A stretch of DNA of 64,000 bases from Candidatus Bathyarchaeum tardum (lineage in GTDB: Archaea > Thermoproteota > Bathyarchaeia > Bathyarchaeales > Bathyarchaeaceae): NCBI GenBank assembly GCA_029762755.1, contig JARVGH010000004.1, positions 124,001 to 188,000 of the forward strand. The letters run 5' to 3'. A program made the translations under genes and the position numbers. Positions 35,287 to 42,950 of the stretch are shown in pieces. Numbering within the stretch: the first letter of the stretch is position 1; every line of letters begins with the position of its first letter. The notes under the pieces were generated by a model that saw only the letters and a program-made list of their open reading frames with translations, searched no databases and was not told the DNA's origin.

Positions 35287-36777
35287 TCAGGCTTTATTCT
35301 TATATCCGAAAATAATTACAATTAAAAATCCTACACCTATTATTATAACAGCGGTTACAATTTCCACTGGCTGTAGAATTCTGTCGACGTCTACAGTGAA
35401 AGTAATAGTTTCAGTTGCTCCACTGTTTCCATACAAGTCTTCAGCGTAAATTGTCAAGTTATGTAATCCATTAGTTAAATTATATAAAATAATTGAATCT
35501 ACAATGGTAATATTGGATTGCCCATCAAGGCTGTATTTTAACGATGCTTCTTCATTGACAGTGAATGATAATGTAATGTTATTTGTCACAGAATAAGTTG
35601 TGTCAGGAACAGGTGAAATTATTTCAACAACAGGGGGAGTGGTGTCAACTGTAAAGAAAATTTTGCTAGAATTTCCCGTATTAACCTTATTAACATCAGT
35701 AGCGTAAACAACAATATTATGAGACCCATCTGACAAAGAAGAAAGCTCTATATCACCGTCAATAGTCTGATTACGTGCCCCATTTAAACTGTAACCAACC
35801 CAAGAAAATTCCTCACCTACAGTAAAATTAAGATTAACACTATTTGTCGAATATGTTGAATTGATTGGAGATAAAACAGAAACGACAGGAAGGGTAGTGT
35901 CAATTGAAAAGAAAATAGTTCTAGAGCGTCCAGTATTATTAAAATTATCAGTTGCATACACAGTAATATTATGAGACCCATCCGGCAAAGAGGGAAGCGT
36001 TAAATTACCAGTAATAGTCTGATTGCTTGCACCATCCACGCTATAACCGATCCAAGAAACCTCCTCACTCAAAGTGAAAACAAGAGAAATTTCAGAAGTA
36101 GGATATGTTGTGTTTCCAGGGGGCCATACAATAATTGTAGGCGGTCTAGTGTCAATCGTAAAATAAACAATTTCGGATTTTCCAGTATTTTGAGAAGCGT
36201 CAGTAGCATAAATAACAAGAGTATGCGGACCGTCAGATAAAGCCCAAATGGTAGAGTTGCCCGTAACGGTAATGTTGCTTGCACCATCCACGCTATAACC
36301 GATCCAAGAAACATCTTCACTCACCGTGAAATTAAGACCCAAATTTCGTGAAGAATAAGTTGAATTTCTTGGTGACGATACAACCACGACAGGGGGCTCA
36401 GTGTCTGAGGTACTTAGTGAAATTTCAAAAGTGACAATGTTTGATACTCCTGTGTTTTCAAATAAATCTGTGGCATAAACAACTATATCATGAGAGCCTT
36501 CTGATAACGATGAAAGGGTTACATTACCAGTAATAGTCTGATTGTCTGCACCGTCCAAACTATACCCAATCCAAGAAACCTCCTCATTTAAAGTAAAAGT
36601 TAGATCAACGTCACCTGTGGAATAGGTAGTGGATTCAGGAGAAATAATATAAATTACTGGTACAGTTGAATCTTGTGCCCTGACCGTCACTAAGTTTGTT
36701 TGAGCCATTAAAATAACTATTAAAACTGCTAATGTGCCTAGAAGCCGGATTTTTTTAGCGAAAATATTAGTCTTCAT
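35287..36777 (-). CDS. Surface protein with five Ig-like repeats and C-terminal anchor
   Basis: The 496-residue product has a signal peptide (residues 11-33). Five repeats of about 87 residues follow. Each starts with PxVxVxSPxNxTYS, carries a VSWIGYSLDGADNQTITGN block and ends with a GSHNIVVYATD strand and F-x-VDTTPP linker. A transmembrane helix (about 472-490) and KNKA end the protein. The repeats are Ig-like or Big-type modules common in archaeal surface proteins. Repeats 2 and 3 are the closest to each other at the DNA level (around 36010 and 36270), showing recent internal duplication. It probably extends from the cell surface. Confidence 0.85.
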   Translation of the reverse strand: MKTNIFAKKIRLLGTLAVLIVILMAQTNLVTVRAQDSTVPVIYIISPESTTYSTGDVDLTFTLNEEVSWIGYSLDGADNQTITGNVTLSSLSEGSHDIVVYATDLFENTGVSNIVTFEISLSTSDTEPPVVVVSSPRNSTYSSRNLGLNFTVSEDVSWIGYSVDGASNITVTGNSTIWALSDGPHTLVIYATDASQNTGKSEIVYFTIDTRPPTIIVWPPGNTTYPTSEISLVFTLSEEVSWIGYSVDGASNQTITGNLTLPSLPDGSHNITVYATDNFNNTGRSRTIFFSIDTTLPVVSVLSPINSTYSTNSVNLNFTVGEEFSWVGYSLNGARNQTIDGDIELSSLSDGSHNIVVYATDVNKVNTGNSSKIFFTVDTTPPVVEIISPVPDTTYSVTNNITLSFTVNEEASLKYSLDGQSNITIVDSIILYNLTNGLHNLTIYAEDLYGNSGATETITFTVDVDRILQPVEIVTAVIIIGVGFLIVIIFGYKNKA

Positions 36778-36844
36778 GTTTTAATCGTTTAAACTTCTCT
36801 TTTCCAAATATAAAGTAATATCGAATTTAATTATAGATGTTTAT

Positions 36845-37018
36845 TCAGTGGACCGTAAAATCAAATGCTTTTTGCTCATAATCACGAGCTACAGTTAATA
36901 GCACATCAGTAAATTTGTCTAGACTTATCCGTGTTGAAAAATGCAAGTTGTCATTTTGTTTGGTTCTGTTACTAACTAAGTAACCAAAAGTTCCATCAGC
37001 AATTTTGGTGTTGTTTTT
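36845..37018 (-). other. Start-less 57-codon frame overlapping the 3' end of mdh
   Basis: A protein-like frame (IADGTFGYLVSNRTKQNDNL and on to ARDYEQKAFDFTVH) runs from inside the mdh 3' end to a TGA at 36845. It lacks ATG, GTG or TTG before codon 24. It may be a remnant of a small gene or use a rare ATT start next to the mdh stop. Confidence 0.3.
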
Positions 37019-37949
37019 CTAATGCACTAATTGTGGTTTTGTATGTTTGGTATATTGCTTTTGCTGCATCTTTTAATCCGATTTTTTCTTGGGTCGAAAG
37101 TTTGTCATATAATGAATACCCAATTGAACGCCCTAATTGAAGTGGCACACTTATAAATACAGGTTCGGGTAATCCATCAACAGTTGTTGATGAAGCAATG
37201 GGCAAAATTTCGTTAGTGTCCATTACTATTGCTCGAATTATGTCTCTAAATGCGGCTGCAGGTCCAAATTCTGTTCCACCTATGTTATCTACAATAAGTT
37301 TTGAAACGGATTTTACGTATGAGTCAATTTCGTCCTTGATAAGACGTTTTTTGGTTTTTTGCATATACTCATCCAAGGGCAATCTGTTGATTTTTACGGT
37401 TGACCAGAGAATTGTTGCATTTGTCCCGTGTTCCCCTCCAACATAACCTTCAACAGATGTGACAGGTATGTTAAATGAAGTAGCTAATCCGGATTTAAAC
37501 CTTAAAGTTTCTAGATTAGTTCCTGTGCTGATCACAAATTTTGCGTTGGAATATTTTTTGTAAACCATAGCCATAGCGTCAACAGGGTTTGTTATTATAA
37601 CATGTTTAGCATTCGGATTATTTGCAGTTAAGGACTTGGCAACGTGTTTTATGATTGATCCGTTTTGTACTGCTAAATCTCGTCGAGTCATCGTAACGCC
37701 TGGAGTTCTAGGTTTTCCAACAGAAACAACAACAACGTCAGCATCAGACACTTCTTCATCGGCTTCACAGGCGGTTATTTTTACATCTAATTTCAGGCTG
37801 GCTGTTACGTGTTTTAGTTCTTCAGCAAAAGCTGTTGCCAGTCCGGGTTTTATGTCACAAACAGTTATTTTATCTGCTAATTCTGAACATAAAATTGTAT
37901 ATGCAGTTGGTCGCCCTACTCTTCCAGTTCCTATCTGAGCAATATGCAA
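36996..37949 (-). CDS. mdh: Malate dehydrogenase (lactate/malate dehydrogenase family)
   Basis: The 317-residue product begins IAQIGTGRVGRPTAYTIL (dinucleotide fold) with Asp in VCDIKPG at the end of strand beta-2, which favours NAD over NADP. The substrate loop GKPRTPGVTMTRRDL has Arg at the malate-specific position; ITNPVDAMAMVYKK and the catalytic EGYVGGEHGTNATILWS (His) follow. It converts malate and oxaloacetate. It is the last gene of the deoxysugar operon, 36 bases after rfbD, an unusual genomic place. The spacing suggests co-transcription without implying a shared pathway. Confidence 0.92.
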   Translation of the reverse strand: MHIAQIGTGRVGRPTAYTILCSELADKITVCDIKPGLATAFAEELKHVTASLKLDVKITACEADEEVSDADVVVVSVGKPRTPGVTMTRRDLAVQNGSIIKHVAKSLTANNPNAKHVIITNPVDAMAMVYKKYSNAKFVISTGTNLETLRFKSGLATSFNIPVTSVEGYVGGEHGTNATILWSTVKINRLPLDEYMQKTKKRLIKDEIDSYVKSVSKLIVDNIGGTEFGPAAAFRDIIRAIVMDTNEILPIASSTTVDGLPEPVFISVPLQLGRSIGYSLYDKLSTQEKIGLKDAAKAIYQTYKTTISALEKQHQNC

Positions 37950-37985
37950 TTGTGATTCCCCACAAGATTGTTACAATTGTTCTTT

Positions 37986-38840
37986 TTAGATGTGTCCCTT
38001 TTCAACTAAATATGCGTTAAGGGCTTTTTTCCAGTTTCTTGGTTCTAACTTGTGTTTACAAAGTTTTGTACTTGTTAACCCCGAGAATACTGGGCGTTTG
38101 GCTTTTCCATAATTAGGGTCTGTTTTTATTGGTTTTATATCAGGAGTCAATCCAGTTAATCGAAAGATTTCTTGGGCAAACTGATACCATGAACAATATC
38201 CCTCGTTTGTTGCATGGTACACACCAAAAGGAATTTTCAGTTCCAACATTCCTTTCAATATTTCCCCAGCATCTTTGGTGTATGTAGGGCTCATCCACAT
38301 ATCGTCAACAACAGCTATAGGATCGTTGTTTTTTGCTTTGGTTATCATTGTTTCCACAAAGTTTCCGCCTTTGCCGCTAGCTCCTGCTTGTCCGAATACG
38401 CTGGCTATTCTTAAGATGTAGTGTTTTGGGTTTTGACTTGTGAAACATTCTCCCGCTAGTTTTGAGATTCCATAAGTGTTTATTGGTTTAGGGATATCTT
38501 TTTCAGCGTAGGGTTTGTTTTTTTTCCCATTAAAAATGTAGTCAGTACTTATGTACACAGAAATCGCATTGATTTCTTTGGAAATTGTCGCAATATTTCT
38601 TGCACCTAATGTGTTTACAGAAAAAGTTTTCAGTGAATCCTCTTCACATTGGTCTGTTTTATGGAAAGCTGCAGTGTTTACGATAACATCAGGTTGATGT
38701 TTTTTCAAAACCATACAACTGGCATAATCAGCTACTTCAATGTCTTTATGAGTTAAAGGAACAACTTCATGATTAGTTTCGAAAATTTTCACTAAATCAG
38801 TGCCTAATTGTCCGTTTGAACCGATAATTGCTATTTTCAT
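37986..38840 (-). CDS. rfbD: dTDP-4-dehydrorhamnose reductase
   Basis: The 284-residue extended SDR protein starts IAIIGSNGQLGTDLVKIF, with catalytic YGISK in NTYGISKLAGE near residue 130 and the substrate segment FNGKKNKPYAEKD before it. RmlD reduces dTDP-4-keto-rhamnose to dTDP-L-rhamnose. The start overlaps the stop of the upstream epimerase gene by four bases (ATGA). With rfbA and rfbC in the same operon, the activated deoxysugar pathway is nearly complete; the 4,6-dehydratase step must be met by the neighbouring SDR or a gene elsewhere. Confidence 0.93.
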   Translation of the reverse strand: MKIAIIGSNGQLGTDLVKIFETNHEVVPLTHKDIEVADYASCMVLKKHQPDVIVNTAAFHKTDQCEEDSLKTFSVNTLGARNIATISKEINAISVYISTDYIFNGKKNKPYAEKDIPKPINTYGISKLAGECFTSQNPKHYILRIASVFGQAGASGKGGNFVETMITKAKNNDPIAVVDDMWMSPTYTKDAGEILKGMLELKIPFGVYHATNEGYCSWYQFAQEIFRLTGLTPDIKPIKTDPNYGKAKRPVFSGLTSTKLCKHKLEPRNWKKALNAYLVEKGHI

Positions 38841-39853
38841 AATAAAACGCCATCTATTTCTGTTGACTTAAGGAATTCTTGCATTTCTAAAAGATGTTTA
38901 TACCACTTGACAGTTATCATCCTCGGGTCATCTGGATTTAATGTCCCGCTGTTAAGAGCATTAAACACGTTTTTTGCCCCTTGTTTAATTGTTGTTTCAG
39001 GTTTGAAATTCAAGGCATCTTTGATTTTGTTGAAGCTCACTCGATAACTTCGGGTGTCACAGTCACCATACCATTCATAATTAAAGGGCAGGTCACATGC
39101 TTCGGCGACCAGTTTGGCTAGGTCAAAAATTTGTATGTTCTGATCATTGCTTCCAACGTTAAAGATTTGCCCACTAACCAATTCAGGTTCTGTTTCTAAG
39201 ACCTTAATAAACGCACATGAAGTATCTTTTATGTTAACGAAAGGTCTCCATTGTTTGCCGTCACGCATTATTGGAATTTTTCCATTTTTGTAATAGCCTA
39301 ATGTCATTCCGTTGATTGCTAAGTCAAAGCGCATTCTGTGTGAAAATCCATAAACTGTAGCTTGTCTCAGAACAGTTGGTGAAAAATTTTTGTCAAAAAG
39401 GGGTATAATTTCTTTTTCTGCGAGCACACTAGCTTTTGCATAAGTTGTTAATGGATTCAAATCGGATTCTTCGTTTATTATTTCATCTTGGAAACCATAA
39501 ACACTGCAGGTGCTTGCAAAAACGTATTTTTTGATGTTATATTTTTTTGCAAGATTTGCTACGCGAACACGTCCTTTGTAGTTTATTTCCAAGGTTTTTT
39601 GTTGGTCAAGTTCACCACAGGGGTCGTTAGAAAGAGCCGCCAAATCAAAGACTGCATCAATATTTTCTAGGAGTTTTGGGTCAAAAAATCGGATGTCATC
39701 TTTAACAATGGTTATTTGGTCAGCTACCTCTTTTAACGAGTCGGTTCCGAAGAATAGGCGATCAAGAACGGTTACGTTGTAGCCTTTTTCTAGGAGGATT
39801 CTGCTCATAACTGAGCCGATGTACCCTGCTCCGCCAGTTACTAAAATGTTCAA
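38837..39853 (-). CDS. NAD-dependent epimerase/dehydratase (extended SDR) with altered active site
   Basis: The 338-residue product begins ILVTGGAGYIGSVMSRILLEKG and belongs to the nucleotide-sugar epimerase/dehydratase group. The TTG at 39853, 11 bases after the rfbC stop, gives the family start; the longer frame to 39895 overlaps rfbC. The catalytic region is TTYAKASVLAEK: Tyr is present, but Ser stands where the YxxxK lysine is expected, with AS in place of SK. By position it could act as dTDP-glucose 4,6-dehydratase or a 4-epimerase; the C-terminal CDTRSYRVSFNKIKDAL is typical of the group. Operon with rfbA, rfbC, rfbD. Confidence 0.85.
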   Translation of the reverse strand: MNILVTGGAGYIGSVMSRILLEKGYNVTVLDRLFFGTDSLKEVADQITIVKDDIRFFDPKLLENIDAVFDLAALSNDPCGELDQQKTLEINYKGRVRVANLAKKYNIKKYVFASTCSVYGFQDEIINEESDLNPLTTYAKASVLAEKEIIPLFDKNFSPTVLRQATVYGFSHRMRFDLAINGMTLGYYKNGKIPIMRDGKQWRPFVNIKDTSCAFIKVLETEPELVSGQIFNVGSNDQNIQIFDLAKLVAEACDLPFNYEWYGDCDTRSYRVSFNKIKDALNFKPETTIKQGAKNVFNALNSGTLNPDDPRMITVKWYKHLLEMQEFLKSTEIDGVLL

Positions 39854-39864
39854 GTATACCCCAA

Positions 39865-40380
39865 CTATTTGTTTGGTGATTGATACCAGTCCCAAGGTTT
39901 GCCTACACGGGGATCATTTTTTTTGCCATTTATTTCTGTAGGAACTACACAGGGGTCATTCCATGCTACACGAAGCTCATCAGGATTGTTGTAGTCATAC
40001 AGTCGGTTAACAAAATACACAAGCAATGACGGTTCATTGCTTACCGTTTTTGTTCCGTGCAAGTATTGTCCAGGTATTCGCACTACTGTTGGTTTTTTGC
40101 CGCTTGCAACAACTTCAGCCATTTTTCCAGTTTTTTCATCGTAGGCACAGATTTTCATTGCCCCTTGAACTACTAAAAAGTGGTCAATTTGACCTCGTGT
40201 GTGCTTGTGCCATGCACGGACAATGTTAGGATAACTGTAACTCAAGTTTATTTGGTTTACTTGTTCGTCTTCAAGAAATTCTTTCCAGTCTGTTCTTAAA
40301 GCTTCACTGAAAAATCCGCGTTCGTCAGGTAAAATGTTAATTGGATACGCTTTTACTCCTTTAAGTGCATATTCTTTCAT
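39865..40380 (-). CDS. rfbC: dTDP-4-dehydrorhamnose 3,5-epimerase-like cupin
   Basis: The 171-residue product has an RmlC-type cupin. VKAYPINILPDERGFFSEALR opens the protein, then IVRAWHKHTRGQIDHFLVVQGAMKI (catalytic His region), IPGQYLHGTKTVSNEPSLLVYFVNR and a C-terminal YNNPDELRVAWNDP that closes the dimer. RmlC epimerises dTDP-4-keto-6-deoxyglucose at C3 and C5; related enzymes are C3-only. The usual LRGLHYQ is replaced by VRAWHKH, so exact specificity is uncertain. Its start overlaps the rfbA stop by four bases, confirming the operon. Confidence 0.87.
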   Translation of the reverse strand: MKEYALKGVKAYPINILPDERGFFSEALRTDWKEFLEDEQVNQINLSYSYPNIVRAWHKHTRGQIDHFLVVQGAMKICAYDEKTGKMAEVVASGKKPTVVRIPGQYLHGTKTVSNEPSLLVYFVNRLYDYNNPDELRVAWNDPCVVPTEINGKKNDPRVGKPWDWYQSPNK

Positions 40381-41435
40381 AATTCAACCTCCGAGTAGTC
40401 ACCCACATGAAGTTTTAAACACCCATTCTTATGGTTTCGAGTTATTTTAGCATTTTTTCCTATCAAACTTTCTTCCAGCCTATCGACACCCGTTATTTGT
40501 GCATTTTCTAAAACAACGCTGTATTCAATGGCGCTGTCAACAATTTTTGTTCCATTACCTATGCTGGTGTATGGACCAACAAAAGAGTTTTCAATAATAC
40601 AATCGCTTCCGATGGCACAAGGTCCTCGAATGGTAGAGTTAATTATTTTTGCAGTTTTTTGTATGGCAACACGTCCTTCAATTTTGCTGTTTTCAACGGT
40701 TCCATTGATTTGCTGTTGCATGTATTCGTCCAAAACTTTAGCGTTTGCTGTTAAAATGTCATCTTTTTTGCCGGTGTCAATCCACCAACTGTTCAAAATT
40801 TCTGCTTTTACTTTGAATCCCATGTTTATCATTTCTTGGATAGCGTCAGTGATTTCAAGTTCTCCCCGCCATGAGGGTTTAATTTGTTCTATTGCTTTGA
40901 AAATTTTGTTTGAAAAAATATAAGTGCCAATTATTGCAAGGTTTGATTCAGGGGTTTTGGGTTTTTCAACCAGTTTTATTATGTTGGAGTTTTTGTCGAG
41001 TGTTGCAACTCCAAACTTTGATGGATCTTCTACTTGTTTTAGTATGATTAGTGCGTCCATGTTTTCTGTTTCGAATTTTTCAACAAATTTTGTTAATCCT
41101 TGCCCTTGTAAGTTATCACCCAAACCCATTATGAAATCGTCTTGTCCAAGAAAGGGTTTAGCAGTTTTGACTGCATGGGCTAGCCCCAAAGGTTCTTGCA
41201 GAATGTATGTCACATTTGAGTTCCATTTTTTTCCGTCTTTGATGTAGTCTTTAACGTAATGTCCAGTTTCAGGAGCTATTATCACACCAATTTGGTTGAT
41301 TCCTGTTTGGGTTATCTGGTCTAAGACGTAACCAAGAACAGGTTTGTTAGCCATTGGAATTAGCTGTTTTGCTAAAGTAAACGTTAAAGGTCGCAGCCGG
41401 GTTCCTTTGCCGCCACTGAGTACTAATGCTTTCAA
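40377..41435 (-). CDS. rfbA: Glucose-1-phosphate thymidylyltransferase, long form
   Basis: The 352-residue product starts KALVLSGGKGTRLRPLTFTLAKQLIPMANKPVLGYV, the nucleotidyltransferase signature. It has IIAPETGH, LGDNLQGQG and the C-terminal left-handed beta-helix (about 245-345, repeats such as IINSTIRGPCAIGSDCII). The long form with hexapeptide repeats is typical of archaea. It makes dTDP-glucose, the first step of deoxysugar synthesis. It is the first gene of an operon continuing with rfbC, the SDR, rfbD and mdh. It diverges from a winged-helix gene across 179 bases. Confidence 0.95.
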   Translation of the reverse strand: MKALVLSGGKGTRLRPLTFTLAKQLIPMANKPVLGYVLDQITQTGINQIGVIIAPETGHYVKDYIKDGKKWNSNVTYILQEPLGLAHAVKTAKPFLGQDDFIMGLGDNLQGQGLTKFVEKFETENMDALIILKQVEDPSKFGVATLDKNSNIIKLVEKPKTPESNLAIIGTYIFSNKIFKAIEQIKPSWRGELEITDAIQEMINMGFKVKAEILNSWWIDTGKKDDILTANAKVLDEYMQQQINGTVENSKIEGRVAIQKTAKIINSTIRGPCAIGSDCIIENSFVGPYTSIGNGTKIVDSAIEYSVVLENAQITGVDRLEESLIGKNAKITRNHKNGCLKLHVGDYSEVEL

Positions 41436-41614
41436 GTTTTACACCAACTGATGTAGTAGTTGGTGAATATTAGATTAAAATTTTGTTGAGTTCAACGAGG
41501 TTTGATGTTTTTAAATGTATAGTTGATTGTTTGTTCAACATGCAATTTTATTACAAAAAGGTAACATTCAAAAGGGGTTAAGCCATTCTTTAAAGGCAGG
41601 AGAAAATCTCAATA

Positions 41615-42184
41615 ATGGACAATTATGAACCTAAAGTTTGTAATGGCGATCTTCAAGAAAAAGATGTTACTGTAATTCAGGCGATCCAAGAAGAAAAGTT
41701 AACAAATTTTAGTTTTGAGGGGTTAAAAAGAAGACTAGTTATGCACCCTGAAACCTTGTCCAGGACATTAAACAGGCTAATGGAACAAAACCTTATCAAA
41801 AAAGAGCCAGAGGGTTACGCGTTGACTACAAAGACAACTGAACTTTTCAAAGACTCGTATTCGGTTCAAAAAACCGGGTTAGCCATGAATGTCTTGCAAA
41901 CTTTGCTTCCAAAAGAGCAGGTAACCCAAAAAGTTGTTTCAAACCTTAAAGGAAGATGGTTTGGAACATTACGCTGGTTAGGTTATTCAGAAGCAAACGG
42001 TGAAACAATGTTAAAATGGATAACAGAAGATGGAGAAACAATTATTTCTGCTGTATTCGGTCAAGAGAAACTGAAAATAAACGCTAAAGTGCTCTCAAAA
42101 AACCATGACAACTCAGTTCTAATTGCGACAAATCAGTTAATGGGAAACATAACAAAACTAATGTCGAACAGTTTGAACAATTAA
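41615..42184 (+). CDS. Winged-helix regulator with C-terminal extension
   Basis: The 189-residue product carries an N-terminal winged helix (about 15-75: KDVTVIQAIQEEKLTNFSFEGLKRRL, then HPETLSRTLNRLMEQNLIKKE). A linker follows, then an alpha/beta domain with RWFGTLRWLGYSEANGETMLKW that could bind a ligand or mediate dimerisation. I do not recognise the family beyond the DNA-binding domain. It is divergent from the deoxysugar operon, whose promoter region it shares, so control of that operon is a fair guess. The ATG follows GGCAGGAGAAAA. Confidence 0.8.
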   Translation: MDNYEPKVCNGDLQEKDVTVIQAIQEEKLTNFSFEGLKRRLVMHPETLSRTLNRLMEQNLIKKEPEGYALTTKTTELFKDSYSVQKTGLAMNVLQTLLPKEQVTQKVVSNLKGRWFGTLRWLGYSEANGETMLKWITEDGETIISAVFGQEKLKINAKVLSKNHDNSVLIATNQLMGNITKLMSNSLNN

Positions 42185-42284
42185 GATCCACTTTTAGTTT
42201 TTTGGTTATGGAATTAACCCTTTGTTGGTTTCATATTTGTATACTTGAAATGTGACTTGATTCTAGGATTGTTCATCAACAAAT

Positions 42285-42464
42285 ATGTCCAAGCAACTAG
42301 AAACAATTGACTGTAACTCAAAACTACATGAAGTGAAAAAAATGAATTCAATACAATTTGGGGTTGACCAGAATTCTATTCTGTTTAAGCCAATAAATCC
42401 TGCCAATCCGTATGTACCTTTTAATCCGGTTAGACCTAACCCCAGACCACCAAGACCCATCTAA
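42285..42464 (+). CDS. Possible 59-residue Pro-rich small protein
   Basis: An ATG at 42285 opens a 59-codon frame. The first half (MSKQLETIDCNSKLHEVKKM) is charged; the C-terminal 25 residues are rich in Pro, Asn and Arg (PINPANPYVPFNP, then VRPNPRPPRPI). The regular Pro spacing suggests a real peptide, perhaps an unstructured binding tail. The RBS is weak. The opposite-strand frame at the same place is a Gly/Leu-rich shadow. Confidence 0.45.
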   Translation: MSKQLETIDCNSKLHEVKKMNSIQFGVDQNSILFKPINPANPYVPFNPVRPNPRPPRPI

Positions 42465-42509
42465 AGCAATTTTATTTTTAGAGAACTAGTTTGTGGTTTC
42501 TAGCCTCAG

Positions 42510-42560
42510 TAGAATCTTTATAAAATGTGCTGAGAATATCTTACATTACTTAACGGGGGA
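42510..42560 (+). promoter_or_regulatory. Promoter upstream of repeat copy B
   Basis: CTTTATAAAATGTG (TATA box about 42517-42524) predicts a transcription start near 42545, so repeat copy B would be transcribed from its first bases and run on into the cold-shock gene. Confidence 0.55.
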
Positions 42561-42678
42561 GCATGCTTAGAACGTTTTGCGTTTTAACAACGAGTGATCC
42601 AATCAAAAAGGCGAAAGATTGGAAAACGGCAAAAACGTTGTTTAACGGGCCAAACAAAAGTTCAAGGCTTAGACTCCG
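42558..42678 (+). repeat. 121-bp inverted repeat, copy B, in the cold-shock leader
   Basis: This is the partner of 32343-32463 (120/121 identical, opposite orientation). It ends 59 bases before the start of the cold-shock gene. A TAACAAT/ATTGTTA dyad (42680-42706) follows directly, so the transcript can form several hairpins before the coding region. Confidence 0.95.
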
Positions 42679-42682
42679 TTAA
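42563..42682 (+). CDS. Small frame in repeat copy B (39 residues)
   Basis: From the ATG at 42563 the frame encodes 39 residues starting MLRTFCVLTTSDPIKKAKDW and ends with TAA just past the repeat edge. GGGGGAG lies too close to the ATG for ideal initiation. It may be a leader peptide of the cold-shock gene or a frame without function inside an RNA element. Confidence 0.35.
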   Translation: MLRTFCVLTTSDPIKKAKDWKTAKTLFNGPNKSSRLRLR

Positions 42683-42737
42683 CAATAAAATTCTAACGAA
42701 TTGTTACAAGTGTTGAAACCGTTACGAGGTGAAATGA

Positions 42738-42950
42738 ATGAAAAAAGGAACAGTAAAAAAGTGGATATCTGATCGAGGATATGGATTTATTGAAACTAAA
42801 AAACTAAACGATCGAGTTTTTGTGCATCGCAGTGATTTAGTGGGTGCAGCATATCTTCAAGAAGGAGAAAAAGTCCAGTTTGAAATTGAAGAAACAAAAC
42901 AAGGACCTAAAGCTACAAATGTAAAACCAATATTTTTGTCAGTGTTCTAG
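42738..42950 (+). CDS. Cold-shock domain protein
   Basis: The 70-residue product is a single OB-fold cold-shock domain: KGTVKKWISDRGYGFIET contains RNP-1-like KWxxxRGYGFI, and RVFVHRSDLVG is the RNP-2-like segment. GEKVQFEIEETKQGPKATNV follows. It binds single-stranded RNA or DNA and melts structure at low temperature. A strong GAGGTGA precedes the ATG. Its leader contains repeat copy B and two further dyads, a layout reminiscent of bacterial cspA leaders. The 3' end overlaps the convergent antiporter gene by 12 bases. Confidence 0.93.
   Translation: MKKGTVKKWISDRGYGFIETKKLNDRVFVHRSDLVGAAYLQEGEKVQFEIEETKQGPKATNVKPIFLSVF

Noticed and set aside
36996-37949. Lactate dehydrogenase instead of malate dehydrogenase
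   Set aside because: The substrate loop has Arg at the discriminating position, as in malate dehydrogenases.
42263-42460. 65-residue Gly/Leu-rich minus-strand protein
   Set aside because: It is the antisense of the Pro-rich plus-strand frame and has the low complexity expected of a shadow.
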